A DNA stretch of 64,000 bases from Cytobacillus sp. FSL H8-0458 (GCF_038002165.1 NZ_JBBOBR010000001.1:3286001-3350000), one strand, 5' to 3'; numbered from the stretch's first letter, positions 15,328 to 22,678 are shown. Notes: generated by a model not told the origin, from the letters alone. Numbers and translations are program-made.

Positions 15328-15355
15328 TCCAATTTTTTAAATCTGAAAAATTGGA
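15328..15355. repeat. palindrome, copy 2 of the repeated phage element
   Basis: TCCAATTTTT and AAAAATTGGA form 10-bp arms around TAAATCTG. It is near-identical to the palindrome at 13044-13073. It is too AT-rich and lacks the T-run context of a good terminator. Confidence 0.55.
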
Positions 15356-15406
15356 ATGAAATATCATGAATTGAAGACGTTACTAAACAGCCTTTGCGCT
15401 TAATTT

Positions 15407-15474
15407 TAGTCACCAAACCAAATATTAAAGTCACGTAGTCACCAAGTGTCACTTTTAGTCACCATGTAGTCACC
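15407..15474. repeat. cluster of TAGTCACC direct repeats at the phage edge
   Basis: TAGTCACC occurs at 15407, 15436, 15456 and 15467, with two partial copies (AGTCAC at 15429, GTGTCAC at 15446). It is the last non-host sequence before the queF terminator. Such clusters are typical of integrase arm-binding sites beside an attachment site, or of replication iterons. The gap from 15185 to 15406 is AT-rich with only the palindrome above. Confidence 0.55.
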
Positions 15475-15483
15475 AAATCCATA

Positions 15484-15530
15484 AAAAAAAGAACCTTACC
15501 ATAAAAAGGTCGCAAAAAATGGTAAGGTTC
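15484..15530 (-). terminator. rho-independent terminator of queF
   Basis: GAACCTTACCAT and its exact complement form a 12-bp stem with a 16-base loop, and the minus strand then reads TTTTTTTTAT. It lies 16 bases after the queF stop and marks the beginning of host sequence. Confidence 0.92.
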
Positions 15531-15545
15531 TTATTATTAATGGTC

Positions 15546-16043
15546 TTAGCGATTGTCAATTGTCTCCGGATATAGATCATGGTTCATCAAGCGGTAATCG
15601 GCCATTTTTTCATATTTCGTCCCCGGCTTTCCGTAGTTGCAATACGGATCGATGGAGATTCCGCCACGTGGTGTAAATTTGCCCCAAACCTCAATATAGC
15701 GGGGATCCATTAATTCGATAAGATCATTCATAATGATATTCATGCAGTCCTCATGGAAATCGCCATGATTTCTGAAGCTGAAAAGATATAGCTTCAATGA
15801 CTTGCTCTCTACCATCTTTTGATCCGGAATATAGCTGATATAGATGGTCGCAAAATCCGGCTGGCCTGTTTTTGGGCAAAGGCTCGTAAACTCAGGACAA
15901 TTAAACTTTACAAAATAATCGCGGTTTGGATGCTTATTATCAAAAGCCTCCAGAATCTCAGGAGCATATTCAAAAAGATATTTAGTACCCTGATTTCCCA
16001 ACAATGTAATATCCGTTAATTCCTCATCTTTTCTTCCTGACAT
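15546..16043 (-). CDS. queF: NADPH-dependent preQ0 reductase QueF
   Basis: This 165-residue type I (YkvM-like) QueF reduces the nitrile of preQ0 to preQ1 for queuosine in tRNA. The catalytic Cys56 is in [13 protein letters not shown] and Asp63 follows. The QueF signature [17 protein letters not shown] for NADPH binding is present. The start has GGGAGG upstream. It stands alone here, not with queCDE, and its own preQ1 riboswitch lies in the leader. It is the first host gene next to the prophage. Confidence 0.97.
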   Translation of the reverse strand: MSGRKDEELTDITLLGNQGTKYLFEYAPEILEAFDNKHPNRDYFVKFNCPEFTSLCPKTGQPDFATIYISYIPDQKMVESKSLKLYLFSFRNHGDFHEDCMNIIMNDLIELMDPRYIEVWGKFTPRGGISIDPYCNYGKPGTKYEKMADYRLMNHDLYPETIDNR

Positions 16044-16103
16044 AAAAATAGCCTCCCTTTATATGATCCCGCTGATCCTAAAGAGAGGTCCGAAAAGTAC
16101 AGC

Positions 16104-16140
16104 TTGAAAAATAAAACCATATCCTCTCGTGGATATGGTT
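16104..16140 (-). terminator. attenuator terminator in the queF leader
   Basis: AACCATATCC and GGATATGGTT form a 10-bp stem around ACGAGA and are followed by TTATTTTTC on the minus strand. It lies 18 bases after the preQ1 aptamer, where ligand binding would favour termination. Confidence 0.88.
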
Positions 16141-16157
16141 GATTATTATAATCAAAG

Positions 16158-16194
16158 CCATAGTTTTTTATAGAGGGTGAAGCTATGAACCTCT
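16158..16194 (-). ncRNA. preQ1 class I riboswitch
   Basis: The minus strand reads AGAGGTTCATAGCTTCACCC, then TCTATAAAAAACTA. This matches the preQ1-I consensus: an AGAGG/CCCTCT stem, a C-containing loop that recognises the ligand and an A-rich tail that makes the H-type pseudoknot. A terminator follows, so preQ1 should switch queF off at transcription. Confidence 0.95.
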
Positions 16195-16235
16195 CCCGCT
16201 CACACGGGAATAATAGAAATATAATTGTCATAGTT

Positions 16236-16264
16236 ACTATAGAGAAAAAGCCTGTTTCTGTCAA
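16236..16264 (-). promoter_or_regulatory. sigma-A promoter of queF
   Basis: A perfect TTGACA (16264 to 16259), a 17-base spacer and TATAGT (16241 to 16236) lie about 40 bases before the riboswitch. Confidence 0.85.
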
Positions 16265-16340
16265 TAGGTGCATCCTTATCTGGTTTTCATACATTCTTCA
16301 TAGTATAATAACGGTAATTTTCAAAGAAAGGTGACTTGTT

Positions 16341-16712
16341 ATGTGGAATGAGTTTAAAAAATTCGCCCTAAAGGGAAATGTCCTGGATTTGGCGGTTGGG
16401 GTTGTAATCGGAGCTGCCTTCGGAAAGATTGTATCTTCCCTTGTAGATGATATCATAATGCCGCTGGTCGGATTGCTGATGGGCGGAGTTGACTTTACCG
16501 AACTGATGGTTAAGGTCGGCGGAGCACAAGTGAAATACGGTTTATTCATACAGAATGTGGTGGATTTCTTCATCGTGGCATTCTCCATTTTCGTCTTTAT
16601 CAGGATTATCAACAATCGTTTTAAAAAGAAAGAAGAAGCAGCACCTGAACCAGCTGTGGATAAAAACGTTGAGCTTTTAACTGAAATAAGAGACCTATTA
16701 AAAAATAAATAA
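16341..16712 (+). CDS. mscL: large-conductance mechanosensitive channel MscL
   Basis: This 123-residue homopentameric channel releases solutes on hypo-osmotic shock. The N-terminal amphipathic helix ([12 protein letters not shown]) and the pore-lining helix ([21 protein letters not shown]) are typical. The periplasmic loop is short and the second helix is [15 protein letters not shown]. The C-terminal bundle ends [12 protein letters not shown]. The size is normal for Firmicutes. Confidence 0.97.
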   Translation: MWNEFKKFALKGNVLDLAVGVVIGAAFGKIVSSLVDDIIMPLVGLLMGGVDFTELMVKVGGAQVKYGLFIQNVVDFFIVAFSIFVFIRIINNRFKKKEEAAPEPAVDKNVELLTEIRDLLKNK

Positions 16713-16781
16713 TTTATGAAACTTAAATAATAGCTCAGTCGTATATACATATACAAATGAATTTAGAGGAGAAATGAAGAA

Positions 16782-17423
16782 ATGTATGTACAGCATACCG
16801 CAAATAACAGTTATTTACCCTCTGTTTTACGGGCGTTTGCCTTATCATTGGGGATTGCATTTACCGGAACGATGGCGGGTGTTTTCATCCCTCCAGCCCT
16901 GTTTTTGCCGCTGATGCTTCTTGAACTCGGAATGCTGCTTTTCGCTTTCCTGCTCCGCCGTAAAAAAGCTATTGGGTATACATTCCTTTATGTATTTACA
17001 TTTATTTCAGGGATGACGACCTACCCGATTGTTGCCCACTACCTGGCTGCTATTGGACCCAACCCTGTTTTAACAGCACTTGCGACGACAACGGTTGTGT
17101 TCACAGGCTTAGCCGTATATGCTTCGACAACGAAACGGGACTTATCTTTCCTTGGCGGCATGCTGATGGCGGCATTGCTCGCTCTTATTGCGATTGGAAT
17201 TTTCAGCCTCATCTGGCCATTAAGCTCTAATGCTATGCTCGCGTTCTCCTTCATCGGAGTGCTCGTGTTCAGCGGATATGTGCTATTCGACTTCAACCGC
17301 ATGAAGCAGTATGGAGTGTCACCGGAAGAAGTGCCTTTGATGGCTCTTAACCTATATCTTGATTTCATCAACCTGTTCATTAATATCCTTCGCATTTTTG
17401 GAATATTGGGGAGCCGGGACTAA
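16782..17423 (+). CDS. Bax inhibitor-1/YetJ family membrane protein
   Basis: This 213-residue protein has seven predicted membrane helices. B. subtilis YetJ is a pH-dependent calcium leak channel. The conserved di-aspartyl sensor pair is visible as YVLFDFNRM and LYLDFINLF near the C terminus. The start has GAGGAGAAATGAAGAA upstream. It lies 69 bases after mscL and ends at a shared bidirectional terminator. Confidence 0.92.
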   Translation: MYVQHTANNSYLPSVLRAFALSLGIAFTGTMAGVFIPPALFLPLMLLELGMLLFAFLLRRKKAIGYTFLYVFTFISGMTTYPIVAHYLAAIGPNPVLTALATTTVVFTGLAVYASTTKRDLSFLGGMLMAALLALIAIGIFSLIWPLSSNAMLAFSFIGVLVFSGYVLFDFNRMKQYGVSPEEVPLMALNLYLDFINLFINILRIFGILGSRD

Positions 17424-17433
17424 TAGAAGAAAT

Positions 17434-17461
17434 AAAAGCAGGAGCTTAATCTCCTGCTTTT
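17434..17461. terminator. bidirectional terminator
   Basis: AAAAGCAGGAG and CTCCTGCTTTT form an 11-bp stem around CTTAAT, with T runs on both strands. It serves the BI-1 gene and the converging sortase gene. Confidence 0.9.
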
Positions 17462-17462
17462 A

Positions 17463-18089
17463 TTATTGCTTTAATTGAGTATAAACTACAAGCCTCTTTG
17501 AATGCTGGGTGCTTTCAGGATCATAAACGCCTGTACAGGTAATTAAATTTAGAGCACTTCGGCTGGTATAGCCAAAAATCTTTTTTAAGGGTGCATTTAA
17601 TCTGGGATATGCCTGGACATCAACCACTTCGAATACCTTTTGCTCCTTAGTATTTCCTTTCACGATCACCTCATCACCAGGCTTCAGTTTTTTTAAATCG
17701 AAGAAGACTGCGGGACCTTTTTTGCTGTCAACATGACCGGCTATTACCGCATTCCCAGGTTCTCCCGGCATAAAGCCAGCACCATACCATCCAGTTGTAT
17801 CAAAACCAGCAGGCACATCCATCTCCCCATCACCGAGAAGACCCACTTCCTCAACTGGGGCTTTAACCCCTATTGAAGGAATTTCAATTACAGCAGGGAT
17901 CACTCCTGTTCTTTCGTCCTTGATAATATCTATACTTTCTTGTGTTTTAGCTTGTTGAGAAGGCTGAATTGCAGCAGCCTCCTCAACAGCTTGTGCAGTA
18001 ACGTCTGTTCCTTCCGGCTTGCCTTTTTCGGCACAGCCCGTTAATAGTAAGGCCGCCCCAAGTAAAGCAGCTATTAATGGCTGTTTCAT
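17463..18089 (-). CDS. lipoprotein-like sortase (class D/F type)
   Basis: This 208-residue transpeptidase attaches LPXTG-type proteins to the wall. Residues 1 to 19 form a lipoprotein signal with lipobox LTGC (Cys19), followed by a Gln/Ala-rich linker and a sortase beta-barrel. The catalytic His119 (VIAGHVDS), Cys185 (LITCTG) and Arg199 (SKRLVVY) are all present. Lipid anchoring rather than a membrane helix is unusual for a sortase. It lies 30 bases after the LPXTG-protein gene, which is its probable substrate. Confidence 0.92.
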   Translation of the reverse strand: MKQPLIAALLGAALLLTGCAEKGKPEGTDVTAQAVEEAAAIQPSQQAKTQESIDIIKDERTGVIPAVIEIPSIGVKAPVEEVGLLGDGEMDVPAGFDTTGWYGAGFMPGEPGNAVIAGHVDSKKGPAVFFDLKKLKPGDEVIVKGNTKEQKVFEVVDVQAYPRLNAPLKKIFGYTSRSALNLITCTGVYDPESTQHSKRLVVYTQLKQ

Positions 18090-18119
18090 CCTGCAATCAC
18101 TCCAAGCTTTACAGCCTTC

Positions 18120-19463
18120 TTAATTTTTTTCCACTTTTCTTCTTACTGCCATTGCCGTTATACCTGCTGCAGCAAATAATCCTGCAAGGAGCATTTCAAA
18201 TGGCATCTCCCTTTCAGCCGTACCTCCCATGCCTGTTTTCGGCATTTCAGCCGGCATGTTAATGGCAAACTTTTCAGGAAACTGGTCAACAATGGAGCCG
18301 GAAAGGCCTTTAGCAGGATTCAGCATATGTGCGTAAGCTTCCCTTGCTTGTTCATATGCCTTTTCGTAGTCACCTGCTGCATAACTGTCAAATGATCCTA
18401 CAAGCTGATTTACATGCATTTGTAAGCCATCTGCCAGTGCACCAGATTTCAATCTTCCGTCCGTCGCAGTTTCCAGGAATTTTGAAAATTCACCGCGGTA
18501 ACTGTCCAGATTCTTTAATGCCTCCTCCTTCTTTGCTTCATCACCTGCTTCTGTTGCCTTCACATATTCTACAAAAAATCCGATATGCTCTGACCACATA
18601 TTCTCAAACTGCTTGCCGGCTTCATCCCCATAAACAGACGATATTGCAGCTGCAAGATCTTTCGTATTGGCAGCAAGTGCCCCCGCAGAAGCTTCGAAAT
18701 CTTCTGATCCATCAATGCCATTTTGCATAGCCGTTACTGCTAAACTGGCATGTTCTGTCAGCAGATGATCAAGATGTGCTCTTAGATCAGCCGCAGGGGT
18801 AACAGCCATTGTTTCATGAAACTTTTCCGGAAACTGGTCGCTGATGGCACTGGACAGGCCTTTCGCTACCATGTGCATATGATGTATGGATTCTCGTTCA
18901 TATTGGTAGGCTTTCTCATAGTCACCCTTAACATAGCTGTCGAACGCACCGACAAGCTGATTCACATGCATTTGCAGTCCATCAGCAAGGGAAGATGATT
19001 CCAGCCTTTCACCAGTGGCCGTTTCCAGAAACTTCGAAAAGTCACTTCTGTAATTATCGAGCTTGCTTAAAGCTTCATCTTTGGCAGCCTGGTCATTACT
19101 TCCAGACGCTTTCACATAATCTACAAAGAATCCAATATGGTTTGTCCACATTTCATTAAACTGCTGTCCAGCATCTGTGCCATAGACCGATTCAATTGCT
19201 GCCGTTAAATCTGTTGTATTATCATTCAATGCATTTGCAGCTGCGTCAAAATCCTTCGCACCCTCAGCCCCCTTTCGCATCGCCTCTGCTGCAAGGTAGG
19301 CATGTTCACTAAGCAAATGGCCTAATGAGGAGCGCAAGTCTGATGACGGTGTCTCTACGGAAGGGTTCGAAGGCTCAAGATTATGTGCCGAGACTGCACC
19401 TCCTGCAGAAGCCAATAGAGTTAAACTAAGCGGAATTGCCAGATAGGATTTGCGGAATTTCAT
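18120..19463 (-). CDS. LPXTG-type surface protein with duplicated helical domain
   Basis: The protein has 447 residues. A signal peptide ends near AVSAHNLEP. Two similar domains of about 175 residues follow, each beginning DLR(S/A)-L-HLL(S/T)EHA and containing an SVYG segment, a W-(T/S)-(N/E)-HIGFFV(D/E)YVKA segment, LADGLQMHVNQLVG and a final DQFPEKF. The C terminus has the sorting motif MPKTG (residue 407 on), a hydrophobic span and a basic tail (RRKVEKN). The His-rich helical repeats could bind metals, which is an inference. I use the second Met, 8 bases after AGGAG. It is co-transcribed with its sortase. Confidence 0.88.
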   Translation of the reverse strand: MKFRKSYLAIPLSLTLLASAGGAVSAHNLEPSNPSVETPSSDLRSSLGHLLSEHAYLAAEAMRKGAEGAKDFDAAANALNDNTTDLTAAIESVYGTDAGQQFNEMWTNHIGFFVDYVKASGSNDQAAKDEALSKLDNYRSDFSKFLETATGERLESSSLADGLQMHVNQLVGAFDSYVKGDYEKAYQYERESIHHMHMVAKGLSSAISDQFPEKFHETMAVTPAADLRAHLDHLLTEHASLAVTAMQNGIDGSEDFEASAGALAANTKDLAAAISSVYGDEAGKQFENMWSEHIGFFVEYVKATEAGDEAKKEEALKNLDSYRGEFSKFLETATDGRLKSGALADGLQMHVNQLVGSFDSYAAGDYEKAYEQAREAYAHMLNPAKGLSGSIVDQFPEKFAINMPAEMPKTGMGGTAEREMPFEMLLAGLFAAAGITAMAVRRKVEKN

Positions 19464-19496
19464 TTTCATCTCTCCTTTTTTTGTTTTTACATAAAG

Positions 19497-19525
19497 CTAA
19501 CGGAGAGTATTTTTATTTGGATCAC
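19497..19525 (-). promoter_or_regulatory. candidate ECF sigma promoter of the surface protein
   Basis: The minus strand reads GTGATCCAA, then 16 bases after TGATCC comes CGTTAG, 34 bases before the start codon. The GTGATCCAA block recurs upstream of the ECF sigma gene (20960-20968), which suggests a shared regulon. Confidence 0.45.
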
Positions 19526-19545
19526 TTTTTTTCTGAAAAAATTTT

Positions 19546-19577
19546 AAGCCGCCTTTCCTGGAACAAAAAGGCGGCTT
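19546..19577 (-). terminator. terminator after the sigma/anti-sigma pair
   Basis: AAGCCGCCTTT and AAAGGCGGCTT form an 11-bp stem, with a T-rich run on the minus strand. It separates the sigma operon from the surface-protein operon. Confidence 0.85.
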
Positions 19578-19585
19578 AAGAATGA

Positions 19586-20308
19586 TTAATTATTCGGGGC
19601 TAATTGTGAGGCTAGCACCATTGAACCTTTAGGTGTTTGGCTGGTTTCATCCGGCTCAAGTGTAATTGCTACTGTATCCCAATTAATATTTTCTTCGGCA
19701 TTCAGCTGAAAAACAACCGCCCCTTCTCCATTTCCGGTGGAAACAAAGGTCCCCGCCCTCTCAGGCTGCTCATTTTCAATCAGCCAAACCTGATAAACTT
19801 CTTCGTTTTGCAGATCCTGCAGCTGTGAAGCCTGAATTACAATGCTAAGCTGATTGCCATTTTTCACAATGGATGCGGTTCCCTGGGCTTCGCCTTCTAC
19901 AGGCTCGAGCGGGACATAGCTTAACACCCTATCAATTGTCTCCTGCTTCTTTGGCAAAACTGCCTGATCTTGATTGTTCAGTAAATAAAGATTTCCTGCA
20001 AGTGACAAAAACAGGGCTGCTGCCATAGCTGGCACTAATATTCCCGGCCTTTTCTTTTTGTTAATTTCAGCTTGGCTTTGATGAGCCCCTTCTTCCAAAA
20101 TATTGGCCATCACCCGATCTTTCATGCCGGCTGGAGGGAGGGCAGGTTCCGATCTATAAGGAAGGACATCAATCAGCGACTCCCATTCTTTCAGTTCTTC
20201 TTTACATTCCGGACAATTATCCAGATGTTCTTCAAACTTTCTTTTCTCTTCTTCATTCATATGGCCATTGAAATAATCGATTAATCCATCACAGTAATTC
20301 TCAGTCAT
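19586..20308 (-). CDS. RskA-like anti-sigma factor
   Basis: This 240-residue membrane protein has an N-terminal zinc anti-sigma domain (FEEHLDNCPECKEEL with an upstream His), one membrane helix near residues 90 to 110 (GILVPAMAAALFLSLAGNLY) and an extracytoplasmic RskA-type domain with VYQVWLIENEQPERAGTF. It should hold the partner sigma factor until a surface signal triggers proteolysis. Its start overlaps the sigma gene by 8 bases. Confidence 0.93.
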   Translation of the reverse strand: MTENYCDGLIDYFNGHMNEEEKRKFEEHLDNCPECKEELKEWESLIDVLPYRSEPALPPAGMKDRVMANILEEGAHQSQAEINKKKRPGILVPAMAAALFLSLAGNLYLLNNQDQAVLPKKQETIDRVLSYVPLEPVEGEAQGTASIVKNGNQLSIVIQASQLQDLQNEEVYQVWLIENEQPERAGTFVSTGNGEGAVVFQLNAEENINWDTVAITLEPDETSQTPKGSMVLASQLAPNN

Positions 20309-20864
20309 TGCTCTCCCCTCCTTCCTTTTCCAAATGGGTCCTTAAATGCTTCAAAGCCAGCCGCAGCCTTCCTTTTACTGTACCGAGAGGCAACTCGGTC
20401 TGCTCTGAAATTTTCTGATGTGTTAATCCTTTATAATAGAACAGATCAATCATTTTTTGCTGGTCACCCTTTAACTTTGCAACAGCTCTCTTAACCAAAT
20501 TCCCCTGTTCTTTCCATTCCGCAATATTCTCAGGGTTTTTTGAGTCAATAGATATGCTGTCATTTTCCTTAAACTCCAATGATTCATGCGGTTTTTGTTT
20601 TCTCATAACATCCAAAGCCGTGTTTCTTGTCAATGTCAGAAGCCAGGAGGAGAATTTGCCTTTATCCTCCGAATAACTGGAGTGCTTTCTCCATAATTTC
20701 ATGAACACTTCCTGTATAATCTCTTCTGAAAGTTGCGGATCCTGGGTCATTTTATAGATAAATGAATACAGCAGCTTTTCGTAGCGGTCGTACAGCTTTT
20801 CAAGAGCTTGGCTGTCTTTTTGCAAAATACCTCTATACAGTTCTGCATCCTTAATTTCGGACAT
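20301..20864 (-). CDS. ECF sigma factor
   Basis: This 187-residue sigma-70-type ECF factor has region 2 (KLYDRYEKLLYSFIYKMTQD to SSWLLTLTRNTALDVMRKQK) and region 4 (MIDLFYYKGLTHQKISEQTE then PLGTVKGRLRLALKHLR) clear and complete. It is paired with an RskA-like anti-sigma factor. Codirectional LPXTG-protein and sortase genes downstream are likely targets. The start has AAAAGGAG. Confidence 0.95.
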   Translation of the reverse strand: MSEIKDAELYRGILQKDSQALEKLYDRYEKLLYSFIYKMTQDPQLSEEIIQEVFMKLWRKHSSYSEDKGKFSSWLLTLTRNTALDVMRKQKPHESLEFKENDSISIDSKNPENIAEWKEQGNLVKRAVAKLKGDQQKMIDLFYYKGLTHQKISEQTELPLGTVKGRLRLALKHLRTHLEKEGGESND

Positions 20865-20959
20865 AATTTACTCCTTTTTGTATGATAAGTGATTTCATCA
20901 TACTAAACAGCCCGCTGCCAAACAACATTCTTTATTAAGAAAACTATTTTTCTGGCCGA

Positions 20960-20968
20960 TTGGATCAC
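20960..20968 (-). promoter_or_regulatory. second copy of the GTGATCCAA motif
   Basis: It lies about 96 bases upstream of the ECF sigma start and could be the -35 of an autoregulated promoter. The -10 region is not a convincing match to the other copy. Confidence 0.3.
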
Positions 20969-21041
20969 ATCAATTCTTATTTCTTTATTCCTTTAAAAAG
21001 ATTGGGTATGATCAGAAGTAAATCCGAAAGGCGGGATAATT

Positions 21042-21596
21042 ATGAATTATATTTTAGAAACACAAATTCCTGATAATAATATTACGCTTGAACAGGCCAT
21101 CAGCAGCCAGTACACAATGGCTGTTTTCGTCCGCCATCTTGGCTGACCGGTCTGCCGGGAATATCTTGCGCAGTTGCGCGAGCGCATAAATGAAGTAGAA
21201 GCAAAAGGATTTCAAGTCATTGTCATTGCTCCTTCGAAAGGAACCTTTATCAGTCAATTCCTTGAGCAATTCGGTCCGTTCCCTTTTCCGATCCTCGGCG
21301 ACCCTTCCCGGGAAGCTTATAGAGGAATGGGACATAAAACCATGCCAAAATGGAAGCTTCTTTCAAAAGCAGCACTTGGATTTATTACAGGAAAAGTCGG
21401 CGGCTTTATCCCTAAGGATGAAAAACAAAAGGAGTTTGTCATGAAATCCATGAAAACTCAGGATGTATACATTCAGGGCGGGACATGGCTTTTCTCGCCT
21501 CAGGGAAAACTTTTATGGAAGCATATTGATGAATCCCCTGAAAATCACGCAAAGATTGATGATGTTTTAAAGAAAATGGACGAAGTTAAAGCTTAA
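21042..21596 (+). CDS. peroxiredoxin-like selenoprotein (in-frame TGA as Sec)
   Basis: The gene starts with ATG at 21042 and has one internal TGA at 21144 (codon 35), then stays open to 21596, giving 184 residues. Before the TGA it reads TMAVFVRHLG and after it PVCREYLAQL. This is the redox motif of the AhpC/TSA_2 Prx-like family, normally RH-x-GCxxCRE, with TGA exactly replacing the first Cys, so UxxC. A SECIS-like hairpin follows. Downstream the thioredoxin fold is intact (PFPILGDPSREAYRGMG, GGTWLFSPQGKLLW). An automatic call would begin at a TTG at 21174 and lose the active site. A nonsense mutation is the alternative, but the exact position and the hairpin argue against it. Confidence 0.82.
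21165..21182 (+). promoter_or_regulatory. candidate bacterial SECIS element
   Basis: CTTGCGC and GCGCGAG form a 7-bp stem (one G-U pair) closed by AGTT. The loop lies 26 to 29 bases after the TGA and has a G in its first two positions, as the bacterial SECIS model requires (loop about 16 to 37 bases downstream). Confidence 0.65.
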
Positions 21597-21627
21597 AAGG
21601 CAGTCAATTACTTGGCTGCCTTTCCTT
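21596..21627. terminator. bidirectional terminator
   Basis: AAAGGCAG and CTGCCTTT form an 8-bp stem around a 12-base loop, with a T-rich run on the plus strand. It overlaps the end of the converging cyclo-ligase-like gene. Confidence 0.75.
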
Positions 21628-22333
21628 TTGTGATCTCCCATATTTCACGCAAAACCGGCATCTCTTCCATTTCCTTATCCGTTACAAGATCCCATTGAAT
21701 CCCGGTTGGTTTTGGATAGGGCGTATTGGTTTTGATCAGTTCCTTTTCAGTGGCAATCCAGTCGACAGTCAGATCATAAGGATCCCTCGGGATATCTGCC
21801 TCTGTCACCTGGGCACTGTTAACCGTTCCAATCACAGGGATTTCAGGATTCCCCAGTTCCCTGATTATCGCATACTCCCGGTCAGCATAGCCCTCCCCTT
21901 TTCCGACCCGCCGGCCATCCCGGTGAAGCCCCACTGATCCGGCAAAAAACAAATCAATCCTCGGCAATTGTGTGAGGGGAACTTCTTTTCCGTATGAGTG
22001 AATGTGCTTAAGGCTCGCTGCTTTTCGCTCCTCCCCCGCAGGTACCCATTCCGGCTTTACCATAATAAAGCCTGCTTTCAGCCGTGGAGTTGGAACCAGC
22101 AATGTCTTTCCATCTTTCAGAATTTGGGTGCGGACCGGCAGCTGCGGAGAATCAGGATTTACCTTAATTACCTTAGCCTCTTTATACTCAGGCAAAGTAA
22201 AAACAAATGCAGCCGCTTTTTCAGCTCCTTTGAAATTGGGAATTCTATTCGTTAAAGGAAATGGAAAGCGGCCAAGCTTGTTCTCCTCAAGAAAATTCCA
22301 TATGTACTCACGGATTTCTTTCTTCGTTTTCAT
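21608..22333 (-). CDS. 5-formyltetrahydrofolate cyclo-ligase family protein
   Basis: This 241-residue MTHFS-fold protein of the COG0212 type has a final ATP/folate loop that reads GRRVGKGEGYADREYAIIRE, matching G-x-R-x-G-x-G-x-G-Y-x-D-R. The N-terminal 60 residues differ from classical cyclo-ligases, and the protein is longer, so it may be the MTHFSD-like paralogue rather than the housekeeping enzyme. The start has GAAAGGAAGTG upstream. Confidence 0.82.
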   Translation of the reverse strand: MKTKKEIREYIWNFLEENKLGRFPFPLTNRIPNFKGAEKAAAFVFTLPEYKEAKVIKVNPDSPQLPVRTQILKDGKTLLVPTPRLKAGFIMVKPEWVPAGEERKAASLKHIHSYGKEVPLTQLPRIDLFFAGSVGLHRDGRRVGKGEGYADREYAIIRELGNPEIPVIGTVNSAQVTEADIPRDPYDLTVDWIATEKELIKTNTPYPKPTGIQWDLVTDKEMEEMPVLREIWEITKGKAAK

Positions 22334-22492
22334 CGTGTTTCACTTCCTTTCTTTCATTTTATCTATTAAAGAAAAAAACTCCAATTTTTTAAATAAACAG
22401 GTTTTAACACAAGGACACGGGGTAAACAAATAATGCAAGGCCAATAACAAAACGGAAGGGACTGGTTGACGATGAAAAGCGTAACAGCGACT

Positions 22493-22678
22493 TCAAGGTT
22501 CGTCATTGGCATTGCAAGAAACCAGGGAGGGTTTGCAGAGCGTTCGAAAGGCACTCTCGTCTATAACCGTTATATTTAAAATCGGTTCGGCCCTATGCAA
22601 ATCGTAATCTCCAGGTTGTCCGTCATTCGGACTTAAAAAAGGTGCAGACCAATCGGTTTGCACCTTTTTTAATGCCAT
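22493..22678 (-). CDS. uncertain small ORF
   Basis: This 61-residue frame starts at ATG 22678, preceded by AAGGGGG. It reads MALKKVQTDWSAPFLSPNDG and later PILNITVIDESAFRTLCKP. Codon use looks like host coding sequence, but the first codons are also a hairpin, and a 35-codon plus-strand frame overlaps it. No family is recognised. The rest of the 22334-22793 gap holds nothing else that I can support. Confidence 0.35.
   Translation of the reverse strand: MALKKVQTDWSAPFLSPNDGQPGDYDLHRAEPILNITVIDESAFRTLCKPSLVSCNANDEP
22635..22670. terminator. bidirectional terminator-like hairpin
   Basis: AAAAAAGGTGCA and TGCACCTTTTTT form a 12-bp stem with U tracts in both directions. It either insulates the GMC operon or attenuates the small ORF starting at 22678. 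Confidence 0.75.

Noticed and set aside
15185-15540. CRISPR-like interpretation of the TAGTCACC repeats
   Set aside because: The repeats are 8 bases long with irregular 11 to 29 base spacing and there are no cas genes in view. An integrase-arm or iteron cluster is more likely.
16298-16756. Minus-strand open frame opposite mscL
   Set aside because: It is an antisense image of the clearly functional mscL gene.
21174-21596. Short redoxin gene starting at TTG 21174
   Set aside because: It lacks the redox motif, the TTG has no ribosome binding site and lies in a strong hairpin. The longer reading frame through TGA explains the sequence better.
15326-22396. 17-base identity ACTCCAATTTTTTAAAT between the phage edge and a host intergenic region
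   Set aside because: Low-complexity AT sequence. It lacks any sign of an attachment site at the second place, where no phage genes are found.
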